In this document: positions 25,284 to 32,928 of the stretch, piece after piece
How positions within the stretch are numbered: position 1 is the first letter of the stretch
How the letters are laid out: the number at the start of each line of letters is the position of its first letter
Assembly (NCBI RefSeq): GCF_002025665.1
Contig: NZ_CP018786.1
Span: 3,162,001 to 3,226,000, forward strand
Length of the DNA: 64,000 nucleotides
Source of the DNA: Chryseobacterium indologenes
GTDB taxonomy: Bacteria; Bacteroidota; Bacteroidia; Flavobacteriales; Weeksellaceae
Reading direction: 5' to 3'
Notes under the pieces: model-generated
The model's database searches: none
What the model was told of the DNA's origin: nothing
The model's input: only the letters and a program-made list of their open reading frames with translations
Position numbers and translations under genes: made by a program

Positions 25284-26039
25284 ATGAACATCTTAAAAAT
25301 ACTGAAAAAAACCGTCATAGACAGCCAGATTTATGTCTCTCTTATGGGAACTCTTTTTGCAGTATTTTTCATGAAAGAGCAAAACACATTCCGTTTCCCT
25401 ACTTTCGCATTTATTTTCATCACTTATTTCAGTGGTTATCTGTATACTAAATATCAATATACCAGGTATTTTTTCAAAATAGTGATTATCAACGCCATTG
25501 CCGGAATCATCTGTGCTTTTTTAATCATTCATAATCATAATGAAATCAGACTTCTGAAATGGTTTATCATTGTCGTGCTGGGATTGCTTTATAATAGCTT
25601 TTTTCTTGATGTGTATATCCGGAAAATTCCTTTACTGAAAGTCTTCTACGTAGGATTAGTGTGGGCATTGGTCAACTGCTGGCTTACCCTTCCGGAATTT
25701 AGTATTCCTATTTTTCTGATCAGCTTTTTCTTTATCACTGCACTTGTACTTCCTTTTGATATCCGCGATATGAACAGTGATACAGTAAAGACTTTCCCCA
25801 TGCTGATAGGTGTGAAAAACACTAAATATATTGCCTACGCACTTGTTTTCATCAGCAACATCATTGGGATCTTCTATCTTGAATTATCTTACGCCATATC
25901 TTTTTTTATGGCAAGCATCGTAACTTATATTCTCATCTACTTCTCTGATAATAAAAGAGATGACGCTTATTTCTCATTCGGAGTGGAAACTTGTTCGGCA
26001 CTTCCTTTTTTATTTTTAGTAATAATGGAGTATTTTTGA
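25284..26039 (+). CDS. UbiA-like integral membrane protein
   Basis: 251 residues with eight to nine hydrophobic segments. The block VLPFDIRDMNSDTVKTFPML followed by IGVKNTKYIAY looks like the second aspartate-rich motif of UbiA prenyltransferases (N-D-x-x-D...D, then K-T-x-P-x-x-x-G). The first motif, NDxxDxxxD near the N-terminus, is not visible, so catalysis is uncertain. Possible roles are quinone or lipid prenylation, or a diverged non-catalytic member. Its stop is three bases before recF, so the two are co-transcribed. Its promoter must overlap the 5' end of the divergent macroglobulin gene. Confidence 0.65.
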   Translation: MNILKILKKTVIDSQIYVSLMGTLFAVFFMKEQNTFRFPTFAFIFITYFSGYLYTKYQYTRYFFKIVIINAIAGIICAFLIIHNHNEIRLLKWFIIVVLGLLYNSFFLDVYIRKIPLLKVFYVGLVWALVNCWLTLPEFSIPIFLISFFFITALVLPFDIRDMNSDTVKTFPMLIGVKNTKYIAYALVFISNIIGIFYLELSYAISFFMASIVTYILIYFSDNKRDDAYFSFGVETCSALPFLFLVIMEYF

Positions 26040-26042
26040 CGA

Positions 26043-27122
26043 ATGATTATCAAGAAGCTTTCCCTCTACAATTTCAAAAACCATTCCGAGAAAAAATTTG
26101 AATTTTCCCCGCAGATCAACTGTTTTGTGGGAAATAATGGCGTGGGAAAGACCAATATTCTGGATGCTTTGCATTATTTATCAGTAGGAAAAAGCTTTCT
26201 GGGAAATACGGACCTCAACAATATTAAACAAGAGGAAGACTTTTTTACCATTGATGCTGAAATTCAGAATGAAGACAGTGAGGATATCATCAGAATCACC
26301 CAGCCTAAGGAAGCTAAAAAGGTGATCAAAAAGAATGATAAAAGTTACGACAGGCTTGCAGATCATATTGGATACCTGCCAAGTGTTATGATTTCACCTT
26401 ACGATTCTAATCTTATTTCGGATTCCGGAGAAAGCAGACGTAAATTTCTGGATGCGATGATCTCTCAAACGGATTCTGAATATCTTTTTGACCTCATCCA
26501 ATATCAGAAAAGCATTCAGCAACGAAATGCGCTACTAAAATATTTTGCCAAAAACAGAACCTGGGACAAAGATTCTCTGGAAATCTATGATGAGCCTATC
26601 ACCCGATTTGGAACGAAAATCTTTAAGAAAAGAAAAGAGTTTGTAGAACAGCTCAACCCTATTGTTCAGAATTTCTATCAGATTATTTCCGGAGGCAAGG
26701 AAACCGTATCAGTAATTTATGAATCTCATTTACTGGAAGATTCTTTTGAAAACCTTTTAAAAGAAAGTCTTGAGAGAGACCGAATGCTTACTTACACGTC
26801 AAAAGGAATTCATAAGGATGATCTTCTTTTTGAAATGGATGATGTATTAATCAAGAAAATCGGATCACAGGGACAGCAGAAATCTTTCCTGATCTCTTTA
26901 AAGCTGGCTCAGATGAGTCTTGTAAAAGAACTCACCAAAAAGACTCCTATTTTATTGCTCGATGATATTTTTGATAAGCTTGATGATACCAGAGTTGCAC
27001 AATTGATTGAGCTTGTTAATAAAGAAAGTTTCGGACAGATCTTCATCACGGATACCCACAGAGAACGTACGGAGAGTGTAGTAAAGAAAATCAATGAGGA
27101 AAGTATAATTTTTGAGGTCTAG
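26043..27122 (+). CDS. recF: DNA replication and repair protein RecF
   Basis: 359 residues, the normal RecF length. The N-terminus MIIKKLSLYNFKNHSEKKFE leads to the Walker A motif GNNGVGKT (residues 30-37). The ABC signature region is GSQGQQKSFLISLKLAQ, and Walker B is PILLLDDIFDKLDDTR. A conserved GQIFITDTHRER closes the ATPase. RecF loads RecA at single-strand gaps together with RecO and RecR. It is coupled to the UbiA-like gene upstream. The DUF721 gene that usually follows recF in Bacteroidota is displaced here by a 546-bp inserted cassette. Confidence 0.95.
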   Translation: MIIKKLSLYNFKNHSEKKFEFSPQINCFVGNNGVGKTNILDALHYLSVGKSFLGNTDLNNIKQEEDFFTIDAEIQNEDSEDIIRITQPKEAKKVIKKNDKSYDRLADHIGYLPSVMISPYDSNLISDSGESRRKFLDAMISQTDSEYLFDLIQYQKSIQQRNALLKYFAKNRTWDKDSLEIYDEPITRFGTKIFKKRKEFVEQLNPIVQNFYQIISGGKETVSVIYESHLLEDSFENLLKESLERDRMLTYTSKGIHKDDLLFEMDDVLIKKIGSQGQQKSFLISLKLAQMSLVKELTKKTPILLLDDIFDKLDDTRVAQLIELVNKESFGQIFITDTHRERTESVVKKINEESIIFEV

Positions 27123-27127
27123 TAAGA

Positions 27128-27673
27128 GATTCGGGATGCGAGTTACGAGGTATTAAATGCAGGCAAATAAGTATGGGTGTAGATATAAATTAAAAAACTA
27201 ATATTCTTTATCATTGAACTGTTTTTTATCTTAACTTAAGATCCTAAAACACCAATGATATGAGTTATAGAAATCTGGATATTTATAAAAAAGCTTTTGA
27301 TTTATTTTTAAAAACCCATAAAGCGTCTCATCTTCTTCCTAAATACGAACTGTTCGAACTAGGTAGTCAATTAAGAAGGTCTTCAGACTCAGTCATTACA
27401 AATATTGTTGAAGGCTATGGAAGATCAACTTATAAAAATGATTACATTCGCTTCCTGATATACAGCCATGCGAGTAACGATGAAACCATTAACCATCTGG
27501 AAAAAATTATCATATTATACCCTAATTTTTCCTCAGAATTTGAAACATTAAGAAATGAATACAACACATTGGGAGGAAAGATCAATATTTATAAAAAATG
27601 GGTCATAGAAAATTGGAATAAAAAGTAGCACAATAATCACAAACCAAATAACCCGAATCACGCATCCCGAAAC
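27128..27673. mobile_element. Putative inverted-repeat cassette carrying a four-helix-bundle gene
   Basis: The left arm (27128-27155) and right arm (27646-27673) are inverted copies. Eleven bases, TTCGGGATGCG, match exactly (27130-27140 against 27661-27671), and the next ~14 are alike with several changes. The unit begins six bases after the recF stop, ends 14 bases before the DUF721 start, and contains a single gene of the 23S-intervening-sequence type. No transposase is present, so if mobile it would have to move in trans. The alternative is chance placement of two members of a dispersed repeat family. Confidence 0.4.
27260..27628 (+). CDS. Four-helix bundle protein (23S rRNA intervening-sequence protein family)
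   Basis: 122 residues, all helical. The family motifs are clear: YRNLDIYKKAFDLFLKTHKA, ELFELGSQLRRSSDSVITNI followed by VEGYGR, then a helix pair with HASNDETINHLEKI. Proteins of this family are encoded inside 23S rRNA intervening sequences in some bacteria and as free-standing genes in many Bacteroidota. The structure is a pentameric helix bundle, and the function is unknown. Here the gene lies alone between inverted repeats, splitting recF from the DUF721 gene. Confidence 0.88.
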   Translation: MSYRNLDIYKKAFDLFLKTHKASHLLPKYELFELGSQLRRSSDSVITNIVEGYGRSTYKNDYIRFLIYSHASNDETINHLEKIIILYPNFSSEFETLRNEYNTLGGKINIYKKWVIENWNKK

Positions 27674-27687
27674 CCGCCCCCCCGACT

Positions 27688-27981
27688 ATGAAGAAGAAAA
27701 AACGTGAATATCAATCCTCTGAACTGGTAAAATCTTTTGCCAGAATGTATGGTTTTGAACATAAACTAGTTGCTTTTGACATTAAAGATTTTCTTGAAGA
27801 ATATCTTGATGAAAGTCTTTTCAATGAAATTAGAAGTGTCAATATAGAAAACGAATGTATTATTATTAAAATTGATTCCCCCTTATTAAAACACGATTTT
27901 AAAATGCGGAAAAGCTTTTATCTAAAAAAATTCCAGGATAAATTTGGGGTAGAGAAATTTAATGATCTTCAGATATTATAG
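27688..27981 (+). CDS. DUF721 domain protein (DciA-like)
   Basis: 97 residues. A basic N-terminus (MKKKKREYQSSELVKSFARM) precedes the DUF721 fold, with NEIRSVNIENECIIIKIDSP, LLKHDFKMRKSFYLKKFQDK and a short C-terminal LNDLQIL-type strand (seen as FNDLQIL). In other bacteria, DUF721/DciA proteins load the replicative helicase. The short Bacteroidota form encoded near recF is consistent with that, but function here is inferred. A run of seven to eight C residues just upstream of the ATG belongs to the cassette boundary and is unusual for this AT-rich sequence. Confidence 0.8.
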   Translation: MKKKKREYQSSELVKSFARMYGFEHKLVAFDIKDFLEEYLDESLFNEIRSVNIENECIIIKIDSPLLKHDFKMRKSFYLKKFQDKFGVEKFNDLQIL

Positions 27982-28084
27982 AAGTAGAATGTAAATTCAT
28001 TTAAATAATTCACCAACATTGAAATTATTTTATTTTATGCAATTTTATACGTATTTTTAATGCACATTAATAAATATTTTTACC

Positions 28085-28252
28085 ATGAAAAAATCAATTG
28101 CATCAAAAAAACTGACAAGAAAAACTTTAAAAACAATACAGGGAGGGGGAGTTGGACAGATCTGCTGTGCTGTAAGCTGCGCTAATGAAAACGAATGTGC
28201 TTATTGGACAACATTGCCTACAAAATGCCCATTACTTCCTATTTGTCTTTAA
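28085..28252 (+). CDS. Bacteriocin-like double-glycine leader peptide, 55 residues
   Basis: A small gene (ATG 28085, TAA 28250-28252). The leader MKKSIASKKLTRKTLKTIQG ends in GGG, the usual cleavage site of bacteriocin-type leaders processed by peptidase-containing ABC exporters. The ~34-residue core holds six cysteines (CC, C, C, C, C) and a CPLLPICL tail, suggesting disulfides or thioether-type modification. The lysine-rich leader with KKLTRKTLKTIQGG is common in small Chryseobacterium peptides named 'bacteriocin-like'. A strong terminator follows immediately, so it is a stand-alone transcript. No modification or export genes are nearby. Confidence 0.75.
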   Translation: MKKSIASKKLTRKTLKTIQGGGVGQICCAVSCANENECAYWTTLPTKCPLLPICL

Positions 28253-28267
28253 TAGCTATAACAATAG

Positions 28268-28295
28268 AAAAATGCTACCCGAGGGTAGCATTTTT
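28268..28295. terminator. Bidirectional terminator between peptide gene and membrane-protein gene
   Basis: Perfect inverted repeat AAAAATGCTACCC / GGGTAGCATTTTT with a very short loop. It is flanked by A and T runs and lies between convergent genes ending at 28252 and 28302. Confidence 0.88.
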
Positions 28296-28301
28296 ATTAT
28301 A

Positions 28302-30332
28302 TTAATGTTCTTCTGATTTATTGGAAATAGTACTGCTCATCAAATCGTCTGCTTTTTTGTCCAGACCAGAGCTAAGCGGCAGGAAGAATTTCAACGGATG
28401 TTTCGTAAAATATCTGAAAATCTCTTTATAGATCTCACTTACCTGTCCGAAATTCATTTTTCTTGACCGGAATGCCAGGAACATCGACAAGCTGAAACTC
28501 ACCAGGAAGTTAAAGAAACCAATCAGGAATACCGTTACAAAAGACATCCAGAATGTATAGGAATCTACAGAGAAATCTTTTCCATATAACCCTAAAGCAA
28601 AGTTTCCGGCTGCAAAGGTAATGTGTCTGATATCCAAATCCAGTCCGAAAAACATTCCGACCGGAGCCGTTGCCCCAAGGAAAACCCCAAACCAGAAATT
28701 GGAAATGATTCCCGGCCAGTTTTTAGCATAATATTTCGAAAGTCCTTTTGCGAATTTCTTTCCGAAAAAGTTTCTGATTGATAGGTTTTTGGCAATTCTT
28801 TCTGGAATCTGGTAAAACACAGAGTTATTCCCGATATTTCCAGAAATAATCCCGGAAATAAAAAGATAAAATCCGGCGATACTGGCATGCAGAATAGCTT
28901 TTGATTTAAAAGGGTCAAGGTCTTTTAATAATTTATCCGAGCGTTCTACGGCTAGATTTTGTGAGAAAAACACATCCAATCCGTAAATAATGGCAAGAGC
29001 TACCGGAAAGGCAAGCAATACATTTCCTACAAAGGCAATGAACTGACTTCTGAATAATTTGGATACCAAATGGGCAAATTCCGTATTATTTCTTTGGGCA
29101 TTTCCTTCTTCTGATAATACTTTTGTCATCGTGGCAGCAGTCATTGCCGGCTGTTTTGTAGCCAGTGTAAAACCCATCAGATAAATCATCACAAATCCCA
29201 TCGCATAGTTCATTGAATACAGAAAGGCATGTGAGAAATCACTTCCCGGGATATATCCATAGAGCATTTTCAGAACACAAAGGGCTCCTACGATAATACC
29301 ACCACCACTCGCTTTGTAGAACATGGTCATATATTCCTTACGGGTAGAGGTAATATAATGAGTTCCTGCTTCAGCAGTGTGATTGGTAATAAGGTGTGAG
29401 ATCAACCTCGTACTGTCATTGATCAGGTCTGAAATATTATTTTTGTGAGATTTATAACTCAGAATATTAAAAATCAACTGTTTAGATTTTATCTGAATAT
29501 CTTCATCTGTATCAATAACCAATAACTGAACGATTTCATATATTCTTTCAGTCTGCTGACGAATTTTTAACAGAGATTGATTAATCTTCCCAGAAATACC
29601 ATATTTGGCAGAATTTTTAAAAGCAATATTCACAAACTCCTGGCATTGTTCTGCATAGATTTTGATCTGCTTATATCGGCTGTCTTTTGAATGCAGTTGT
29701 AATTCAGGATCTTTAACCAGATCATCGGCCAATGTTTCCAGCTCATTCTGAAGGGCAAGAAACGGATTGTCTAAATTTCTGTATTGAGGGGCCATTCTAA
29801 CCACTTCCACTTCCATCGCCATTCCTGTTACCCTCCAGGAAAGAATGTTCATAGAGAAAATAAGTTCTTTTTTAACGTTAGGGTGGATAATAAAATCCGA
29901 AGCTCCCAACATATTAAAAAATTCATTGATCTCATTTTCAGGAAGATTATGCAGATATTTTAAATCCTTCTTCGGCCTCATACTGACGTTATCGATCATG
30001 TACCATACCGTATTTTCGTTTTCAACGGGTGGCAGAACCTTGTTCAGGATTCTTTTTTTAAGCTCAGGAAAGAAGGCATTTTCTGAAAGAATATTTGCTT
30101 CTGTCAGTGAAAGATTGAATGGTCTTCCTCTAAAAATATTGTGGATATAATATTTAAAGTTCTCAGCAAAATTAGGATTGCTTCTGAAAAAATTGAGCAC
30201 ATCTGTAAAGTCAGCCTCTTTTATGGTCTCTAAAAACTCTGCAAATGGTTCTAAAGAAAGAGTTTCGTTCTTAAAAGAAAAATATTTTTTAAGAACTGAC
30301 TCAAAATTTGTGCTGGAATTAAAAAATTTCAT
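28302..30332 (-). CDS. Multi-pass membrane protein of the 'site-specific recombinase' family (PF10136-like)
   Basis: 676 residues. The N-terminal half (to ~330) is helical and soluble. The C-terminal half has about seven membrane segments, for example GGGIIVGALCVLKMLYGYIP, FVGNVLLAFPVALAIIYGLD, FYLFISGIISGNIGNNSVFY and FWFGVFLGATAPVGMFFGLD. This matches the family annotated 'site-specific recombinase'. No integrase or resolvase catalytic motif is visible, and the topology argues for an envelope protein, so the inherited name is doubtful. It lies 13 bp downstream of mtgA on the same strand, consistent with an envelope-related role. Confidence 0.75.
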   Translation of the reverse strand: MKFFNSSTNFESVLKKYFSFKNETLSLEPFAEFLETIKEADFTDVLNFFRSNPNFAENFKYYIHNIFRGRPFNLSLTEANILSENAFFPELKKRILNKVLPPVENENTVWYMIDNVSMRPKKDLKYLHNLPENEINEFFNMLGASDFIIHPNVKKELIFSMNILSWRVTGMAMEVEVVRMAPQYRNLDNPFLALQNELETLADDLVKDPELQLHSKDSRYKQIKIYAEQCQEFVNIAFKNSAKYGISGKINQSLLKIRQQTERIYEIVQLLVIDTDEDIQIKSKQLIFNILSYKSHKNNISDLINDSTRLISHLITNHTAEAGTHYITSTRKEYMTMFYKASGGGIIVGALCVLKMLYGYIPGSDFSHAFLYSMNYAMGFVMIYLMGFTLATKQPAMTAATMTKVLSEEGNAQRNNTEFAHLVSKLFRSQFIAFVGNVLLAFPVALAIIYGLDVFFSQNLAVERSDKLLKDLDPFKSKAILHASIAGFYLFISGIISGNIGNNSVFYQIPERIAKNLSIRNFFGKKFAKGLSKYYAKNWPGIISNFWFGVFLGATAPVGMFFGLDLDIRHITFAAGNFALGLYGKDFSVDSYTFWMSFVTVFLIGFFNFLVSFSLSMFLAFRSRKMNFGQVSEIYKEIFRYFTKHPLKFFLPLSSGLDKKADDLMSSTISNKSEEH

Positions 30333-30345
30333 TAGTACAAAGATA

Positions 30346-30990
30346 CTATTTCAAACTCACATTCCTCATCTGTCTCATGATCCAATTATGTTTCTTTCTT
30401 AAATATGGGGATGGATTCTTAGGATCATACTTCTTTGGATTAGGCAATACAGCGGCAATCCAGGCTGCATCTGAGGTACTTAAATCTTTGGATGATTTTC
30501 CAAAATAATATTGAGCAGCAGCCTCTACACCAAATACACCCTGTCCCATTTCTATGGAATTCAGGTATCTTTCAAGGATAATATCTTTAGTCCATACTTT
30601 TTCAATGATGAAAGTATACACCGCTTCCAGTCCTTTTCTCACCCAGCTTCTGCCCTGCCAAAGAAACACATTCTTCGCTGTTTGCTGGGAAATAGTACTT
30701 CCTCCTCTTATTTTTTTGCCTTTCTCATTATATTTCATGGCTTTTTCGATTGCTGTGTAATCGAAGCCGTCATGATCAAAGAACTTCTGATCTTCAGAAG
30801 CAATTACGGCTTTTTTCACATTACCTCCCATTTCGTCATAGGAAATGTAATCTCTATGCAGTTTTCCATACTCAAAAAGTCCTCCTATCTGAGTAAGAGT
30901 GATTGGCGGATTAAAAAATCGGCCCCAGATGATAAAAACTACATTCAAAACAAGAATGATGAAGATAAGCTGTTTAATTTTTTTCCACAT
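30346..30990 (-). CDS. mtgA: Monofunctional biosynthetic peptidoglycan glycosyltransferase
   Basis: 214 residues from the ATG at 30990 (MWKKIKQLIFIILVLNVVFI). A TTG 33 bases upstream would only lengthen the cytoplasmic end. One N-terminal membrane anchor is followed by a GT51 domain with all its signatures: VIASEDQKFFDHDGFD (catalytic Glu in SEDQKF), RGGSTISQQTAKNVFL, RKGLEAVYTFIIEKVW and ILERYLNSIEMGQGVFGVEA. There is no transpeptidase domain. It polymerises lipid II into glycan strands at the inner membrane. It is probably transcribed with the downstream membrane-protein gene. Confidence 0.93.
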   Translation of the reverse strand: MWKKIKQLIFIILVLNVVFIIWGRFFNPPITLTQIGGLFEYGKLHRDYISYDEMGGNVKKAVIASEDQKFFDHDGFDYTAIEKAMKYNEKGKKIRGGSTISQQTAKNVFLWQGRSWVRKGLEAVYTFIIEKVWTKDIILERYLNSIEMGQGVFGVEAAAQYYFGKSSKDLSTSDAAWIAAVLPNPKKYDPKNPSPYLRKKHNWIMRQMRNVSLK

Positions 30991-31033
30991 AACTTGATAA
31001 AAAGGAAAGGCAAAAATAAGCAAATAGTACGAG

Positions 31034-32080
31034 TTACTGCAATTCTTTCATGTAAGTAAGCTGATAATTGGGTAAAAGTTCAGGATGAAAGATCTTTATA
31101 TAATCTTTAAGGATCAAATCTGCTCTTACCACTCCGCTTTCAAAGAAATCATTCGCTTTCAGTTTTTCTTTTCCTGCAATCGTATAGATCTTTCCTTTAT
31201 TGAATACATCCAGTTTTCCATAAAATGGATTCATACCCAACATTTCTTTTTTCGAAGTGTGGCTTCCTGCATTTACCCAGTACTGAACGCTTCCTGCTTT
31301 GGCATATACTTCCTCAAAGCTCATTGTCAATGCTTTTTCATCTTTATTATCCTTCATGATATAATTAGCATTGGCATCCGAAATATAATGAGCCACAGAA
31401 GTATTTCCCCCTGGAAGATACCAAACATCTCCATACATTTCATTAGCAAGCACAACAGGTTTCTCTTTTGCTGTTAATGCAAGCTTTTTCAGATCATTGT
31501 AGTTTTTCTCCACTTCCTGATATTTAGCTTCAGCTTCTTTTTCTTTTCCTAAAAACTCTCCGAAAAGTTTGATATAAGCCGTTTTTTCCAAAGGCTTCTG
31601 TTCCATGTATTCATCCAGAAATATCACCTGAATACCATTGTTTTTCAAAAGTTCATAAGTATTGTCGAAGCTGGCAATATGATTAGTAAAAATAGCATCC
31701 GGTTTCATAGAGATGATCTTTTCCACATCATATTTCTGTTCGCTCCCTACGTTTTGGATTTTCCCTTCTTTAATAAGATTCTGGATTTTATCTGAAAAAA
31801 TATACTCCGGACTGGAAACTCCTAGGATTACATTTTCTGCTCCCAGTTCTGAAATATACCCTGCCATACTAGCATTCAACAGGATGATTTTCTTGAAAGG
31901 AGTTTGATTTTGTTTAAAATTATAAGTAAAGTTTCCCGATTTCAACTCCAGGTTTCCGTCCTGTTCCTTGTATTGGGTACGATTTGAGATATTTGTCCAA
32001 TCTGAGGACGAAATTTTTGATTCTCTTTTACAGGCAATTAGCGCTAAAACTGTAAATAAAAGTAAAATTCTCTGTTTCAT
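31034..32080 (-). CDS. Periplasmic-binding lipoprotein of an iron/cobalamin-type ABC transporter
   Basis: 348 residues from the ATG at 32080. The frame stays open upstream across the antisense of tRNA-Arg, but the signal MKQRILLLFTVLALIAC marks the true start. The domain is the type III substrate-binding fold (PF01497-like). The first lobe contains KIILLNASMAGYISELGAEN and KIISMKPDAIFTNHIASF. A long connecting helix carries KEKEAEAKYQEVEKNYNDLK, and the second lobe has EMYGDVWYLPGGNTSVAHYI. Such proteins bind siderophores, haem or cobalamin. No permease or ATPase genes are adjacent, so the ligand is open. Confidence 0.87.
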   Translation of the reverse strand: MKQRILLLFTVLALIACKRESKISSSDWTNISNRTQYKEQDGNLELKSGNFTYNFKQNQTPFKKIILLNASMAGYISELGAENVILGVSSPEYIFSDKIQNLIKEGKIQNVGSEQKYDVEKIISMKPDAIFTNHIASFDNTYELLKNNGIQVIFLDEYMEQKPLEKTAYIKLFGEFLGKEKEAEAKYQEVEKNYNDLKKLALTAKEKPVVLANEMYGDVWYLPGGNTSVAHYISDANANYIMKDNKDEKALTMSFEEVYAKAGSVQYWVNAGSHTSKKEMLGMNPFYGKLDVFNKGKIYTIAGKEKLKANDFFESGVVRADLILKDYIKIFHPELLPNYQLTYMKELQ

Positions 32081-32104
32081 CTTCCAAAGAACGGAAAAAA
32101 GTGG

Positions 32105-32112
32105 TATATTTG
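32105..32112 (+). promoter_or_regulatory. Bacteroidota -7 box for tRNA-Arg
   Basis: TATATTTG matches the TAnnTTTG consensus exactly and lies 28 bp before the tRNA. A clear -33 TTG is not visible at the expected distance, so the call rests on the -7 element. Confidence 0.5.
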
Positions 32113-32139
32113 CAACCGTTAAACAACAAGATAACAAAC

Positions 32140-32213
32140 GGCCTCGTGGCGCAACTGAATAGCGCATCTGATTACGGCTCAGAAGGTTACAGGTTTGAAT
32201 CCTGTCGAGGTCA
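32140..32213 (+). tRNA. tRNA-Arg (anticodon ACG)
   Basis: A 74-nt cloverleaf. The acceptor stem is GGCCTCG/CGAGGTC (one G-U pair) with discriminator A. The D stem is GCGC/GCGC with a nine-base loop AACTGAATA. The anticodon stem is TCTGA/TCAGA with loop TTACGGC (anticodon ACG, presumably deaminated to ICG). The T stem is ACAGG/CCTGT with loop TTTGAAT. CCA is not encoded. The normally invariant pair G19-C56 reads A19-T56 here, a change on both sides. A strong terminator follows six bases downstream. Confidence 0.95.
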
Positions 32214-32218
32214 CTTAA

Positions 32219-32253
32219 AGAGACAACTATCAAATAGTTGTCTCTCTTTTTTT
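32219..32253 (+). terminator. Intrinsic terminator of tRNA-Arg
   Basis: Perfect 12-bp stem AGAGACAACTAT / ATAGTTGTCTCT with a three-base loop, followed by C and seven T residues. Confidence 0.92.
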
Positions 32254-32392
32254 ACACATAAAATCTCTATATCAAACTTTTACAGCCTGATATTTTATGG
32301 TTTGAATTTTTTGATGTGAAATCCCTGGTCCATCTGAAACAGACAGTCTAAAAGTGGATTTAATCGATATTTAAGCTTGGTTTGAAATCCCA

Positions 32393-32928
32393 TTAAGGTT
32401 CTAGCATTTCTTTCTCTTTTGGCTTATTGTAATTTTTCGATACTAAATATAGCAATTCCAATATAATTTTAGCTTCATTCTCATTTGCCTGAATTCCATT
32501 CTTGGCAAGAAAAAGCTTTAAGGTTTTGCGAAAATAAATGGGCAATCAACGGGCCCATTATTTTGTACAATGTTTTTACATTTTTTTTGCCCTTTCGTGC
32601 CTTTCATTATAGCAGGGCGAAAATTGTACTGATCTTTGAAAGGAAGCTTCATCAAGGCGTTTTCTGTGCGGCCTTTTACCCTTGCCCACATTACTTTTCC
32701 TTTTTCGGTGCTGTCGGTGCGGTTGCCAGACACATAAATAAATGTCATTGCCTGATTGATTGATAATAGTGAAGTAGCAAACGGAACAACAAAATCATAC
32801 GTTTTTTTAGTAAAACCTTCCTCGCTTTCGCCCACCGAACTTACACCTGCACAAAAGAAACAACTGTCATAGTCCTTCAATATTTCTGAATGATTTTCAA
32901 TATTTACCGGGGAGTTTACACAACACAC
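32393..32928 (-). pseudogene. Broken NAD(P)-dependent epimerase/oxidoreductase gene
   Basis: The longest open part (32518-32928) encodes the middle of a Rossmann-type epimerase: KDYDSCFFCAGVSSVGESEE, MTFIYVSGNRTDSTEKGKVM and WARVKGRTENALMKLPFKDQ, ending at NFRPAIMK. Reading then shifts at an eight-A run near 32590. The continuation (LYKIMGPLIAHLFSQNL, then NENEAKIILELLYLVSKNYN) is found in the other two frames down to a stop at 32393, so at least two frameshifts are present. The N-terminal nucleotide-binding GxxGxxG strand is missing. It is a decayed remnant behind tRNA-Arg. Confidence 0.8.

Noticed and set aside
28302..30332. Calling this gene a mobile-element recombinase
   Set aside because: Multi-pass topology and the mtgA neighbour do not fit, and no serine or tyrosine recombinase catalytic residues are visible.
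32081..32233. N-terminal extension of the substrate-binding lipoprotein
   Set aside because: The extra residues (RIQTCNLLSRNQMRYSVAPR) are the antisense translation of tRNA-Arg, a known artefact. The lipoprotein signal starts at 32080.
32101..32319. 72-residue rightward frame across the tRNA
   Set aside because: It overlaps the whole tRNA-Arg and its terminator, so it cannot be a real gene.
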